From PFJX01 sp040751755 (GTDB lineage: Bacteria > Pseudomonadota > Gammaproteobacteria > Burkholderiales > Thiobacillaceae), in the NCBI GenBank assembly GCA_040751755.1, contig JBFMHC010000044.1, positions 1 to 64,000 of the forward strand: DNA of 64,000 nucleotides, read 5' to 3'. Shown in pieces: positions 51,487 to 61,237 of this stretch. The notes under the pieces were generated by a model that was given only the letters and a program-made list of their open reading frames with translations, was not told the origin of the DNA and searched no databases. A program made the position numbers and the translations under genes. Each line of letters begins with the position of its first letter. Position 1 is the stretch's first letter.

Positions 51487-52799
51487 GCGAGTCCGGCCTC
51501 GGGCAAGGCCTGATCGACTTCCTCGCCCGACGCCTGCCGGCGGGCAGCCGCCTCTGCGTCGCCTACTCCGGCGGCCTCGATTCCACGGTCCTCCTGCATG
51601 CCCTGGCCTCGGCCAGGGATGCCCTGTGCGTCGGCCTGAGCGCCGTGCACGTTCACCACGGCCTGTCGCCCAACGCCGATGCCTGGCTGGTGCATTGTCA
51701 GTCCACCTGCGACGCCCTCGGCGTACCCCTGCACGCCGCGCGCGTCAGGGTGGAAGAGGCCGGCCGCGGCCTGGAGGCCGCGGCGCGCGAGGCCCGCTAT
51801 CGCGTGTTCGCCGCCCTCGACGTCGACGCCCTGGCCCTGGCGCACCATCGCGACGACCAGGCCGAGACCCTGCTGCTGCAGCTGCTGCGCGGCGCCAGCG
51901 TGCGCGGCCTCGCCGCCATGCCGGCGGCGCGGCCGTTGGCCGGCAGGGTGCAGCTCCTGCGCCCGCTGCTCGAACTGGATCGCGCCAGCCTGGAGCGCTA
52001 TGCCCACGCGCACGGCCTGGCCTGGGTGGAGGACGAGAGCAATCTGGACCCCAGTCTGGCGCGCAACCACCTGCGCCATACCGTCCTCCCCGTCCTCGAA
52101 CGCGATGCGCCGGGCATGACCCGCGCCCTGGCCGCCGCCGCATCGCAGTTCGCCGAATGGGCGGAACTGCTCGATGCCCTCGCCGACGCCGATGCCGCCG
52201 GCCAGGGGGAGGAGGGCAGTCCGGCCATCGCCCACCTGCGGGACCTGCCGGAGCCACGCGCGCGCAACCTCCTGCGCAGATTCCTGGAGGGCGAGGGCGT
52301 CGAGGTGCGGCGCCATGCTCTGGTCGAGGCGACGCGGCAACTGCGCGATTCGGGCGACAACGCCCAGGTGCGCGTCGACCTCGGCGGCTTCAGCGTGGTG
52401 CGCGCCGGCGGCAGGGCGCGGGTGGTTGCCGCGTCCGTCTTTGCAGAGGTGCCGCCGCTGCGGCGGCCTTGGCAGGGCGAGTCCGTGGTCGATGTCGGTG
52501 CCGCTGGGCGCCTGACGCTGCATGCGACGGTAGGCGAGGGGGTGGTGCTGACGGGCGGCGCGGTGGCGATCCGGCACCGTCAGGCCGGCGACCGTCTGCG
52601 CCTGCGTCCGGGGCAGGCCCGGCGGCCCCTCAAGGACTGGTTGCGCGAGGCCGGCGTTCCTTACTGGCTAAGGCCCTGGCTGCCGGTGGTCGAGGTCGAC
52701 GGCGAGATCGCCTGGGTCGCCGGCCTCGGCGCGAGCGCGGAATTCGCGGCGCGCGAGGCGCAGCCGGGCTGGCTTATCGAATGGGCGTCGCCGTGGTGA
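51483..52799 (+). CDS. tilS: tRNA(Ile)-lysidine synthetase TilS with a likely CTG start
   Basis: About 438 residues. The PP-loop ATP motif SGGLDS (29-34 counting from CTG), then HHGLSPNADAW and ARYRVFAALDVDALALAHHRDDQAET-type core. It makes lysidine at C34 of tRNA-Ile. The first in-frame ATG/GTG/TTG is downstream of the essential PP-loop, so the start must be a non-standard codon. CTG at 51483 overlaps the accA stop (CTGA) and has AAGGA nine bases upstream, so I choose it. The C-terminal TilS domain (VVLTGGAVAIRHRQAGD) is present. Confidence 0.92.
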   Translation: MSESGLGQGLIDFLARRLPAGSRLCVAYSGGLDSTVLLHALASARDALCVGLSAVHVHHGLSPNADAWLVHCQSTCDALGVPLHAARVRVEEAGRGLEAAAREARYRVFAALDVDALALAHHRDDQAETLLLQLLRGASVRGLAAMPAARPLAGRVQLLRPLLELDRASLERYAHAHGLAWVEDESNLDPSLARNHLRHTVLPVLERDAPGMTRALAAAASQFAEWAELLDALADADAAGQGEEGSPAIAHLRDLPEPRARNLLRRFLEGEGVEVRRHALVEATRQLRDSGDNAQVRVDLGGFSVVRAGGRARVVAASVFAEVPPLRRPWQGESVVDVGAAGRLTLHATVGEGVVLTGGAVAIRHRQAGDRLRLRPGQARRPLKDWLREAGVPYWLRPWLPVVEVDGEIAWVAGLGASAEFAAREAQPGWLIEWASPW

Positions 52800-53430
52800 T
52801 GACGGCGTTCAGCCCCAGGCGGCGCAGCTCCGCCTGAGCCTTCTCCGCCTCCTGGCGGTTGAGGAAGGGGCCCACGTGCACGCGCGTCTCGCTGCTGGCG
52901 CGGATGCCCTTCTGTCGCAGCGTCCGCACCAGGTCCTGTGCATGCGCGGGGTCGCTGAACACGCCCAGTTGTACCAGGAAGCTGCCGCCCGCGGCCGATG
53001 CCGGCGGCATGGGGGCCGGGGCGGGCGCCGTGGCCGCGTGCGGCGCGGGGCGCAGGGGCGGGGGTGTCGTGACGGCGGGTGCCGTGGCCGGGATGTTGCT
53101 GACGCGCGGAGGGGGAGGTGCCTCGCGTGCCGGTGCCGCTTCCGCCGGCGCGCCCTCGGTAGGGGAGGGCTCCGCCGTCGGCGCCTGCGCGACGGTTTCC
53201 GGAGGCGTGGGCGCCTCGCTCTGTGGCATGGGTGGCTCGGGGGCGGCTGCGGGGCGGATTGGCACGGGTTGCGGTGCTTGAGCGGCCTGGTGCGGCTTCT
53301 CCTGTTTGCCCTGGTCCAGCCACCACAGCCCGGCCAGGGCGGTGGCGGTCACCAGGCCGGCGACGGCCAGGCGCATGAGGGCCTTTTTCTTGACGTCGTC
53401 GTTCTCCGGCAAGTCGTTTTCATCGACCAT
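52774..53430 (-). CDS. SPOR-domain membrane protein
   Basis: 218 residues: short cytosolic N-terminus, one membrane helix (about 20-38), a long Pro/Ala linker, and a C-terminal SPOR domain (about 147-218; FLVQLGVFSDPAHAQDLVRTL, RVHVGPFLNRQEAEKAQ). SPOR binds denuded septal peptidoglycan, so a cell-division role is likely. Its 3' end overlaps tilS by 26 bases, tail to tail. Confidence 0.92.
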   Translation of the reverse strand: MVDENDLPENDDVKKKALMRLAVAGLVTATALAGLWWLDQGKQEKPHQAAQAPQPVPIRPAAAPEPPMPQSEAPTPPETVAQAPTAEPSPTEGAPAEAAPAREAPPPPRVSNIPATAPAVTTPPPLRPAPHAATAPAPAPMPPASAAGGSFLVQLGVFSDPAHAQDLVRTLRQKGIRASSETRVHVGPFLNRQEAEKAQAELRRLGLNAVITTATPIR

Positions 53431-53563
53431 CCATGTCTCCTGTGTAGGTCCCCGGAAAAGGGCCAGCCGCCTTTATTTTAGGGGCGTTTCATGGTACCTT
53501 GCGCGCGCTTTTTCGCATCAATTCAACATCTTCCTTCCAACACCCAATTCCGGAGTGATTCAC

Positions 53564-53989
53564 GTGGCTATCCAACGCACGCTTTCCATCATCAAACCCG
53601 ACGCCGTGGGCAAGGACGTCATCGGCAAGATCTATTCCCGCTTCGAGACCAACGGCCTGAAGATCATCGCCGCCAAGATGGCCTGGCTGTCCCGTACCGA
53701 GGCCGAGGGCTTCTATGCCGTGCACAAGGAGCGCCCCTTCTTCAAGGATCTGGTCGACTTCATGATGTCCGGTCCGGTGATGATCCAGGTGCTGGAAGGC
53801 GAGAACGCCATCGCCAAGAACCGTGAGCTGATGGGCGCCACCGATCCGAAGAAGGCCGAGCCGGGCACCATCCGCGCCGACTTCGCGCAGAGCATCGACG
53901 CCAACGCCGTGCACGGCTCCGACGCCCCCGAGACCGCGGCCGTGGAGATCGCCTACTTCTTCCCCGCCTGCGAGATCTTCTCCCGCTGA
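53564..53989 (+). CDS. ndk: Nucleoside diphosphate kinase
   Basis: 141 residues. Catalytic H117 in NAVHGSDA. N-terminal AIQRTLSIIKPDAVGKDVIG. Makes NTPs from NDPs. The start is GTG with GGAG eight bases upstream. First gene of the ndk-rlmN-pilW-rodZ-ispG-hisS-yfgM-bamB-der block. Confidence 0.97.
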   Translation: MAIQRTLSIIKPDAVGKDVIGKIYSRFETNGLKIIAAKMAWLSRTEAEGFYAVHKERPFFKDLVDFMMSGPVMIQVLEGENAIAKNRELMGATDPKKAEPGTIRADFAQSIDANAVHGSDAPETAAVEIAYFFPACEIFSR

Positions 53990-53996
53990 GATCCCC

Positions 53997-55082
53997 TTGA
54001 GCCGCGTCAATCTGCTGGATTTCGACCTGCCCGGCCTCACCGCCTTCTTCTCCGAGATCGGTGAGAAGCCCTTCCGCGCCCGCCAGGTGCTGCGGTGGCT
54101 GCATCAGTACGGGGTGGACGACTTCGGGCAGATGACGGACCTGGCCAAGTCCCTGCGCGCCAAGCTGCCGGAGGTGGCGGAGATCCGCCCGCCGCGGCTG
54201 GTGCACGAGCAGGTCTCCGACGACGGCACCCGCAAGTGGCTGCTCGAGGTCGGACCCAACAATCGCGTCGAAACCGTGTTCATCCCCGAGAACGAACGCG
54301 GCACGCTGTGCGTATCGACCCAGGTCGGTTGTGCCCTGGAATGCGCCTTCTGTTCCACCGGCCGGCAGGGTTTCAACCGCAACCTCTCGGTGGCCGAGAT
54401 CATCGGCCAGCTGTGGTGGGCGAATCGCGCCATGGGGCGCGACCCGAAGGGCGAGCGCATCATCTCCAACGTGGTGCTGATGGGCATGGGCGAGCCCCTG
54501 CTCAACTTCGACAACACCGTCAGCGCCTTGTCGCTGATGCTCGACGACCACGCCTACGGCCTGTCGAAGCGCCGCGTCACGGTGTCCACTTCCGGCATCG
54601 TCCCGGCCATGGACCGCCTGCGCGAGGTGCAGCCGGTCGCCCTCGCGGTTTCGCTGCACGCGCCCAACGACGCCTTGCGCGACCAGTTGGTGCCGATCAA
54701 CAAGAAGTACCCACTGCGCGAGCTGATGGCCGCCTGCCGGCGCTATCTGGAGATGGCGCCGCGCGACTTCATCACCTTCGAGTACGTCATGCTGGACGGC
54801 GTCAACGACCAGCCCGAGCACGCCGAGCAACTGCTGGCCCTCACCCGCGACGTGCCGTGCAAGTTCAATCTGATCCCCTTCAATCCCTTCCCGGATTCCG
54901 GCTTCAAGCGCTCGCCCGCGGAGGTGGTGCGCCGCTTCGCCGCGCGCCTGATGGCGGAGGGCAAGATCTCCACCACGCGCAAGACGCGCGGCGACGACAT
55001 CGACGCCGCCTGTGGCCAGCTGGCCGGGCAGGTGGAGGACAAATCCCGGCGCGTGGTGCGCCGCATGGAGCTCGCGGCATGA
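53997..55082 (+). CDS. rlmN: Dual-specificity rRNA/tRNA methyltransferase RlmN
   Basis: 361 residues, radical-SAM enzyme methylating C2 of A2503 in 23S rRNA and A37 in some tRNAs. The cluster motif is C112xxxC116xxC119 (GCALECAFCS). The C-terminal Cys of DAACGQLAGQ is the catalytic resolving residue. Start is TTG at 53997, seven bases after ndk. Its stop overlaps the next ATG. Confidence 0.96.
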   Translation: MSRVNLLDFDLPGLTAFFSEIGEKPFRARQVLRWLHQYGVDDFGQMTDLAKSLRAKLPEVAEIRPPRLVHEQVSDDGTRKWLLEVGPNNRVETVFIPENERGTLCVSTQVGCALECAFCSTGRQGFNRNLSVAEIIGQLWWANRAMGRDPKGERIISNVVLMGMGEPLLNFDNTVSALSLMLDDHAYGLSKRRVTVSTSGIVPAMDRLREVQPVALAVSLHAPNDALRDQLVPINKKYPLRELMAACRRYLEMAPRDFITFEYVMLDGVNDQPEHAEQLLALTRDVPCKFNLIPFNPFPDSGFKRSPAEVVRRFAARLMAEGKISTTRKTRGDDIDAACGQLAGQVEDKSRRVVRRMELAA

Positions 55083-55876
55083 AGATCCTGCTTCCCCTGC
55101 TGATGTCCGTGCTGGCGCTCGCGGGCTGTGCCTCCACCTCGCCGGTCGGCGGCTCCGCGCCGGGCGCGGCGACGAACATCCCCGGCAGCGACAACATGCG
55201 CGCCCGCGTGCATACCGAGCTGGCGGCCGGTTACTACTCGCGCGCGCAGTACGGCGTGGCCCTCGATGAGTTGAAGAAGGCCTTGGAGGCGGAGTCGGGC
55301 TATGCCCCCGCCCACAACATACTCGCCCTGGTGCGCGCCGAGCTGCGCGAGGATGCGTTGGCTGAGGAGGCCTTCCGTCGCGCCATCTCGCTCATGCCGC
55401 AGTATTCCGAGGCGCACAACAACTATGGCCTGTTCCTGTGCCAGCGCGGCCGCGCCGAGGAGGCGATGGCGCGTTTCGAGATGGCCCTCGGCAACCCGCT
55501 ATACGCCACGCCCGAGAAGGCCCTGGCCAACGCCGGCGCCTGCAGCCTGGCGAGAAACGACCTGGCCAAGGCGGAGATGTTCTATACCCGCGCCGTCCGG
55601 CACGCGCCGGGCTTCGAGCTGGCCGTGCTCGGCATGGCCGAGGTGGACTACCGGCAGGGACGCCTGCTGGCGGCGCGTGCCAAGCTGCAGCATCTGGGCG
55701 AACGCCAGGAACTGAACGCCCAGGGCCTCTGGTTGGGCGCCCGCGTCGAGCACGCCATGGGCGACCGCGCGGCCATGGCGAGCTACGGCGCGCAGTTGCG
55801 CCGCCGCTTCCCCGAGGCCATGCAGACACAGTGGCTGATCCTCGGCCAATACGACCAGAACGGGGGATTGCTATGA
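55079..55876 (+). CDS. pilW: Type IV pilus biogenesis/stability lipoprotein PilW (PilF)
   Basis: 265 residues with a lipobox LAGC and TPR repeats (YGVALDELKKALEAESGYAPA, AEEAFRRAISLMPQYSEAHNNYG). PilF/PilW helps PilQ secretin assembly at the outer membrane. The ATG overlaps the rlmN stop. No other pilus genes are in the window. Confidence 0.93.
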   Translation: MKILLPLLMSVLALAGCASTSPVGGSAPGAATNIPGSDNMRARVHTELAAGYYSRAQYGVALDELKKALEAESGYAPAHNILALVRAELREDALAEEAFRRAISLMPQYSEAHNNYGLFLCQRGRAEEAMARFEMALGNPLYATPEKALANAGACSLARNDLAKAEMFYTRAVRHAPGFELAVLGMAEVDYRQGRLLAARAKLQHLGERQELNAQGLWLGARVEHAMGDRAAMASYGAQLRRRFPEAMQTQWLILGQYDQNGGLL

Positions 55877-56817
55877 ACGACTTCCTTCGACCCGGGTTCG
55901 GCCGGACCCTGGCCGAGGCGCGCGCGGCGAAGTCCCTTACCAGTGCCGACGTCGCCGCCAAGCTCAAGCTCACGGTGCGGCAGATCGAGGCCCTGGAGCA
56001 GGAAGATACCGCCCAGCTCCCCGGCGATCTGTTCGTGCGCGGCTTCGTGCGCAACTATGCCCGCTTGCTGGGCCTCGATGCCGATGAGCTGATCGTGCCC
56101 ATGGACGCGGAGTCCGCCGTCTCCCGGACCATCACCGCGCCCAGCGAGGGCGTGAGCATGGCCAACAGCGGTCTCAGGCGCTGGGTGGTGATCCCGCTGC
56201 TCATCCTCGGCGTGTTCGTCGCCACCGTCGCGGTGCTCTACCAGTGGCTGAGCCAGGGTGAGGATGCCCTGGTGTCGCAGGCCGCAGTGGAGTCTGCCGC
56301 CCCCGCCCACGCCGCCGCGCCGCCCGTGCACGTGGTCACACCCGTGCCGGCGCCCGTCCCCGTCGCGCCGCCGGAAACGCCCCCTGAGGTGGCGCCGGTT
56401 GCGACGCCGGCGGCGGCATCGGCGCCTGTGCCCGTCGCCTCCGCGACCGGGCAAGTGCCCGCACCGATACCTGCGCCGATTCCCACTCCAATTCCCGCTC
56501 CGGCCCCCCTTGTCAGGCCGTTGCCGCCTGCTCCCCCGCCCGCGGCCACGCCCGAGAAGACGGTCGACAAGCCCGCGGCCGGTCGCCACACCCTCAATTT
56601 CACCGCCGCGCATGATGCCTGGATCCAGGTGGTGGACGGCGAGGGCAAGCGTTACTCGAAGCTGGTGCGCGCGGGCGGCAGCGACAGCCTCAGCGGCGTC
56701 CCCCCATTCAGGCTGGTGGTCGGCGAGGCCGCGCAGGTGCAACTGAGCTATGACGGCCGCGCCATCGACCTCACGCCCTTCATCGGCCAGAAAGTGGCCC
56801 GGCTGACCCTGGAATGA
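55873..56817 (+). CDS. rodZ: Cell-shape protein RodZ
   Basis: 314 residues: N-terminal helix-turn-helix (about 10-75; LAEARAAKSLTSADVAAKLKL, GDLFVRGFVRNYARLLGL), one membrane helix (about 107-125), a Pro-rich linker and a C-terminal DUF4115 domain (about 235-314). Links MreB to the membrane. ATG overlaps the pilW stop. Confidence 0.93.
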   Translation: MNDFLRPGFGRTLAEARAAKSLTSADVAAKLKLTVRQIEALEQEDTAQLPGDLFVRGFVRNYARLLGLDADELIVPMDAESAVSRTITAPSEGVSMANSGLRRWVVIPLLILGVFVATVAVLYQWLSQGEDALVSQAAVESAAPAHAAAPPVHVVTPVPAPVPVAPPETPPEVAPVATPAAASAPVPVASATGQVPAPIPAPIPTPIPAPAPLVRPLPPAPPPAATPEKTVDKPAAGRHTLNFTAAHDAWIQVVDGEGKRYSKLVRAGGSDSLSGVPPFRLVVGEAAQVQLSYDGRAIDLTPFIGQKVARLTLE

Positions 56818-58049
56818 ACATGCCCAACACGGTTGTGCGCCGCGCTACGCGGCGCGTCCTCGTCGGCCACGTGCCGGTGGGCGGTGGCGCGCCGGTGGTG
56901 GTGCAGTCCATGACCAACACCGATACCGCCGACGTCGCCGCGACGGTGGCGCAGACCCATGAACTCTGGCAGGCCGGTTCCGAGCTGGTGCGCATCACCG
57001 TCAATAACGAGGAGGCGGCGCGCGCGGTGCCGGCGATCCGCGAGCGGCTCGATGCCCTGGGCTGCAACGTGCCCCTGGTCGGCGATTTCCATTTCAACGG
57101 CCACCGCCTCGTCAAGGCGGTGCCGGAATGCGTCGAGGCCCTCGCCAAGCTGCGCATCAACCCCGGCAACGTCGGGCGCGGCGCGAAGAAGGACGAGCAG
57201 TTCGCGACCATGATCGAGGCCGCCGTGCGCTACGGCAAGGCGGTGCGCATCGGCGTCAACTGGGGCAGCCTGGACCAGGAGCTGCTGGCGCGCATGATGG
57301 ATGAGAACGCTCAGCGCGCCGCGCCGCGCGAGCCGGAGGAGGTGATGCGCCATGCCCTCATCGCCTCCGCCCTCGATTCCGCCAAGCGCGCCGAGGAGCT
57401 GGGCCTGGGCGCGGACCGCATCATCCTCTCGTGCAAGCTCTCCGGCGTGAACGACCTGATCGGCGTCTACCAGGACCTCGCCAGCCGTGGCGACTACGCC
57501 CTGCACCTGGGCCTCACCGAGGCAGGCATGGGCAGCAAGGGCATCGTTGCCTCGACGGCGGCGCTGGCGGTGCTGCTGCGCGAGGGCATCGGCGACACCA
57601 TCCGCGTCTCCCTCACGCCACGGCCGGGCGAGTCGCGCACCACCGAGGTCCAGGTGGCGCAGGAGATCCTGCAATGCATGGGCATCCGCTCCTTCACCCC
57701 CATGGTCACCGCCTGTCCCGGCTGCGGCCGCACCACCTCGACCGTGTTCCAGGAACTGGCGCAGAAGATCCAGACCTGGCTGCGCGCGCAGATGCCGGTG
57801 TGGCGCGGCCAGTATCCGGGCGTGGAGACCATGAACGTGGCGGTGATGGGCTGCGTGGTGAACGGCCCGGGCGAGAGCAAGCACGCCAATGTCGGCATCT
57901 CCCTGCCCGGCACCAACGAGACCCCCGTGGCGCCGGTCTACGTGGACGGCGAGAAGACCGTGACCCTCAAGGGCGAGCGCATCGCTGAGGAATTCCAGGC
58001 CATCGTCGACGACTACGTGCGGCGGACCTACGGCGCCAAGAACGACTAG
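56814..58049 (+). CDS. ispG: 4-hydroxy-3-methylbut-2-enyl diphosphate synthase (flavodoxin)
   Basis: 411 residues. Iron-sulfur enzyme of the MEP isoprenoid pathway. N-terminal VQSMTNTDTADVAATVAQ; cluster Cys in TACPGCGRTTS and GCVVNGPGE. ATG overlaps the rodZ stop. Confidence 0.97.
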   Translation: MNMPNTVVRRATRRVLVGHVPVGGGAPVVVQSMTNTDTADVAATVAQTHELWQAGSELVRITVNNEEAARAVPAIRERLDALGCNVPLVGDFHFNGHRLVKAVPECVEALAKLRINPGNVGRGAKKDEQFATMIEAAVRYGKAVRIGVNWGSLDQELLARMMDENAQRAAPREPEEVMRHALIASALDSAKRAEELGLGADRIILSCKLSGVNDLIGVYQDLASRGDYALHLGLTEAGMGSKGIVASTAALAVLLREGIGDTIRVSLTPRPGESRTTEVQVAQEILQCMGIRSFTPMVTACPGCGRTTSTVFQELAQKIQTWLRAQMPVWRGQYPGVETMNVAVMGCVVNGPGESKHANVGISLPGTNETPVAPVYVDGEKTVTLKGERIAEEFQAIVDDYVRRTYGAKND

Positions 58050-58065
58050 CAGGCACCCGACCAAG

Positions 58066-59334
58066 ATGAGCAACCAACTGCGTGCCGTGCGCGGCATGAA
58101 CGACATCCTGCCGGCGGATTCCCCGCTCTGGCGTCACTTCGAGGACACCGTGCGCGACTGGCTCGACCAGTACGGCTACCGCGAGATGCGTACCCCCATC
58201 CTCGAGCACACCACGCTGTTCAAGCGCGCCATCGGCGAGGTGACGGACATCGTCGAGAAGGAGATGTACACCTTCGTCGACGAGCTCAACGGCGAGAGCC
58301 TGACCCTGCGTCCGGAGGGGACCGCCTCCTCGGTGCGCGCGGCGATCGAGAACAATCTGCTGTTCGACGGTGGCAAGCGGCTCTGGTACCAGGGCCCCAT
58401 GTTCCGCCACGAACGGCCGCAGAAGGGGCGCTACCGCCAGTTCCATCAGGTCGGCGTCGAGGCGCTGGGCTTCGCCGGACCGGACCTGGACATCGAGCAC
58501 CTGCTGATGACCGCGCGCCTGTGGAAGCGCCTCGGCCTCGCCGACTTCATCCGCCTGGAGGTCAACTCCCTTGGCGGTCCCGAATCGCGCGCCAGCCACC
58601 GGCAGAAACTGATCGCCTATTTCGAGGCGCACGCCGCGGAACTGGACGAGGACGCGCAGCGCCGCTTGCACAGCAACCCCCTGCGCATCCTCGACACCAA
58701 GAACCCCGCCATGCAGGCCCTGGTGGAAGGCGCGCCCAAGCTCATGGACGAGCTGGACGAGACCGCGCGTGCGCATTTCCGGGCGGTGTGCGAGGGTCTG
58801 GACGCGGCGGGCATCGCCTACCGCGTCAATCCGCGTCTGGTGCGGGGCCTCGATTACTACAACTACACCGTGTTCGAGTGGGTCACCGACCGCCTCGGTG
58901 CCCAGGGCACGGTGTGCGCCGGGGGGCGCTACGACGGCCTGGTGGCGCAGCTCGGCGGCAAGCCGGCGCCCGCCTGTGGTTTCGCCATGGGCGTGGAACG
59001 CCTGCTGGTGATGATGCAGGAAGCGGGGCTCACGCCGGCGGCGCCGGCGCCCGACGCCTACGTGGTCAATGTCGGCGAGGCCGCGGCGCGCTTCGCCCTG
59101 CAGGCCGCCGAGGCGATGCGTGATGCCGGTCTGCGGGTCGTCGTCCACGGTGGTGGTGGCAGCTTCAAGTCGCAGATGAAGAAGGCCGACGCGAGCGGCG
59201 CGCGACATGCCATCATCATCGGCGACGACGAGGCGGCGGCCGGAGAGGTGGCCCTCAAGCCGCTGCGCGCGGAGGGCGAGCAGCAGCGTCTGGCGCTGCG
59301 GGATGCGATCAATCGGGTGGGCGGACAGGCCTGA
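58066..59334 (+). CDS. hisS: Histidyl-tRNA synthetase
   Basis: 422 residues, class II synthetase: VRGMNDILP start block, motif 2 YQGPMFRHERPQKGRYRQFHQ-type, HisA motif LVRGLDYYNYTVFEW, motif 3 GFAMGVERL. C-terminal anticodon-binding domain follows. 16 bases after ispG. Confidence 0.97.
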   Translation: MSNQLRAVRGMNDILPADSPLWRHFEDTVRDWLDQYGYREMRTPILEHTTLFKRAIGEVTDIVEKEMYTFVDELNGESLTLRPEGTASSVRAAIENNLLFDGGKRLWYQGPMFRHERPQKGRYRQFHQVGVEALGFAGPDLDIEHLLMTARLWKRLGLADFIRLEVNSLGGPESRASHRQKLIAYFEAHAAELDEDAQRRLHSNPLRILDTKNPAMQALVEGAPKLMDELDETARAHFRAVCEGLDAAGIAYRVNPRLVRGLDYYNYTVFEWVTDRLGAQGTVCAGGRYDGLVAQLGGKPAPACGFAMGVERLLVMMQEAGLTPAAPAPDAYVVNVGEAAARFALQAAEAMRDAGLRVVVHGGGGSFKSQMKKADASGARHAIIIGDDEAAAGEVALKPLRAEGEQQRLALRDAINRVGGQA

Positions 59335-59371
59335 GCGGGCCGCGCGTCCACTATCAAGCGAGGAGCAAGCA

Positions 59372-60001
59372 ATGGCATACGACCTGCAGGAACAGGAACA
59401 GATCGACGAGGCGAAGGTCTGGTGGAAGGAACACGGCAACAAGGTGATCTGGGGCGTGACCGTCTTCCTGCTCGCCGCCGGCGGCTGGCGCGCCTGGGAG
59501 ACCTGGAGCCGCAACCAGGCCGCCGAGGCGTCCATGCTGTTCGATCAGGCGGTGCAGGCGGTGGGCGTGAACGACGCCAAGGCGGCCAAGCAGATCACCG
59601 CCGGCATCATGGAGAACCACGGCCGCAGCGCCTACGCCACCCCGGCCGCCTGGCTGGCGGCGCGCCTCAACTACGAGACGAACGACCTGAAGAGCGCCCG
59701 TGCGCAATACCAGTACGCCCTCGATCACGCCCGCGACGAGGGCACGCGCCAGCTGGCGCGCCTGCGCCTGGCCGCCGTGATGTTCGAGGAGAAGGACCTG
59801 GCAGGTGCCCTGGCGCAGTTGCAGGCCCCCTTCGCGCCGGCCTTCACCGGCCTCGCGGAGCAGCTCAGGGGCGACATCCTGATGGCGCAGGGCAAGGCGG
59901 CCGAGGCCAAGGCGGCCTACAAGCTGGCGCTGGAGAAACTGGATGACAAGAGCTCGCTCAAGCCACTGGTTGAGCTGCGCCTGGATGCCATGGGAGGCTG
60001 A
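59372..60001 (+). CDS. yfgM: YfgM family periplasmic chaperone/SecYEG ancillary protein
   Basis: 209 residues: a short cytosolic N-terminus (MAYDLQEQEQIDEAKVWWKE), a membrane helix (about 24-40) and TPR-like helices outside. YfgM works with PpiD at the translocon. AGGAG is 9 bases upstream. Typical position between hisS and bamB. Confidence 0.93.
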   Translation: MAYDLQEQEQIDEAKVWWKEHGNKVIWGVTVFLLAAGGWRAWETWSRNQAAEASMLFDQAVQAVGVNDAKAAKQITAGIMENHGRSAYATPAAWLAARLNYETNDLKSARAQYQYALDHARDEGTRQLARLRLAAVMFEEKDLAGALAQLQAPFAPAFTGLAEQLRGDILMAQGKAAEAKAAYKLALEKLDDKSSLKPLVELRLDAMGG

Positions 60002-60002
60002 G

Positions 60003-61163
60003 GTGAAACGACGCGCCTTCATCCCCGTCCTGCTGCTGTCTCTCGTCCTTGGCGTTTCCGGCTGCTCGACCGTCAAATCCTGGTTCGGCTCCAAGCCGGT
60101 CGTCGCCAAGCCGGCGGAACTGGTCGAGTTCAAGCCCAGCGTCGGTCTCGCGCGCGCCTGGGAGGCCAATGTCGGCGCGGCCGGCGCCTACGTGTTCTCG
60201 CCCGCGACCGACGGCCAGGCCGTCTACGCCGCCGGGCGCGATGGCCGCATCGTCAAGCTGGACCTGGCGAGCGGGCGCGAACTGTGGCGCGTCGAGACCG
60301 GACGGGTCCTGTCCGCCGGCGTCGGCGTCGGCGAGGGCAAGGTCATGGTCGGTACGCCCAAGGGCGAGCTGCTGGCCTTCGATGCCGGCAACGGCGCCCC
60401 TGCGTGGACGGCCAAGCTGTCGGGCGAGATCCTCGTTCCACCGGTGGCGGCGAACGGCCAGGTGGCGGCGCGCAGCAACAACGGCCACGTATTCCTCCTG
60501 GAGGCCGGCAGCGGCAAGCTGCTGTGGGACAGCGGGCGCACCCTGCCGGCCCTGACCCTGCGCGAGCAGAGCCATCTGGTCCTCACCGCCGATGCCGTCT
60601 ACGCCGGCCACGCCGGCGGCCGCCTGTCCGCGCTGGCGGTGAACAACGGTGCGCCGCTGTGGGAGACCAACCTGGCGATCCCGCGCGGCGTCACCGAGCT
60701 GGAGCGCATCGCCGACGTGGTCGGTCCCCTCGCCATCGACGAGCGCCGCGTCTGCGGCGCGGCCTTCCAGGGGCGTGTCGCCTGCTTCGACCCGGCGCGC
60801 GGCAACGCCCTGTGGGCGCGCGACGTCTCCGCCCTGCGCGGCGTGGCGATGGACGAGCGCCTGCTCTACGTCGCCGATGAGCGCGGCGCGCTGCTGGCCT
60901 TCGACAAGATCCGCGGCACCAACCCCTGGAAGCAGGAGAAGCTGCGCGACCGCCGCCTCTCCAGCCCGGTCGCGGTGGCGGAACGTTACGTCGCGGTGGG
61001 CGACTTCCAGGGCCAGGTGCACCTGCTGCAGGCGGACGACGGCGCCTTCGCCGCCCGCATCGCCACCGATGGCAGTGCCATCGCCGGCGTCATGCTGCCG
61101 CTCAAGTCCGGGCTGGTGGCGCAGACCGCCAACGGCGGTGTTTACGCCTTGAAAATCCAGTAA
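60003..61163 (+). CDS. bamB: Outer membrane assembly lipoprotein BamB
   Basis: 386 residues with a lipobox VSGC. Beta-propeller repeats: VYAAGRDGRIVKLDLASG, VMVGTPKGELLAFDAGNG, AARSNNGHVFLLEAGSGKLL, LLYVADERGALLAFDKI. Subunit of the BAM complex. GTG start one base after the yfgM stop. Confidence 0.95.
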   Translation: MKRRAFIPVLLLSLVLGVSGCSTVKSWFGSKPVVAKPAELVEFKPSVGLARAWEANVGAAGAYVFSPATDGQAVYAAGRDGRIVKLDLASGRELWRVETGRVLSAGVGVGEGKVMVGTPKGELLAFDAGNGAPAWTAKLSGEILVPPVAANGQVAARSNNGHVFLLEAGSGKLLWDSGRTLPALTLREQSHLVLTADAVYAGHAGGRLSALAVNNGAPLWETNLAIPRGVTELERIADVVGPLAIDERRVCGAAFQGRVACFDPARGNALWARDVSALRGVAMDERLLYVADERGALLAFDKIRGTNPWKQEKLRDRRLSSPVAVAERYVAVGDFQGQVHLLQADDGAFAARIATDGSAIAGVMLPLKSGLVAQTANGGVYALKIQ

Positions 61164-61237
61164 GGAGAAGGGGCAGAGGGGCGAGGTCCGCATCGGGATT
61201 TTTCCCCTTCCGCCCCACGCCCCGCGTCCCGCCAATC

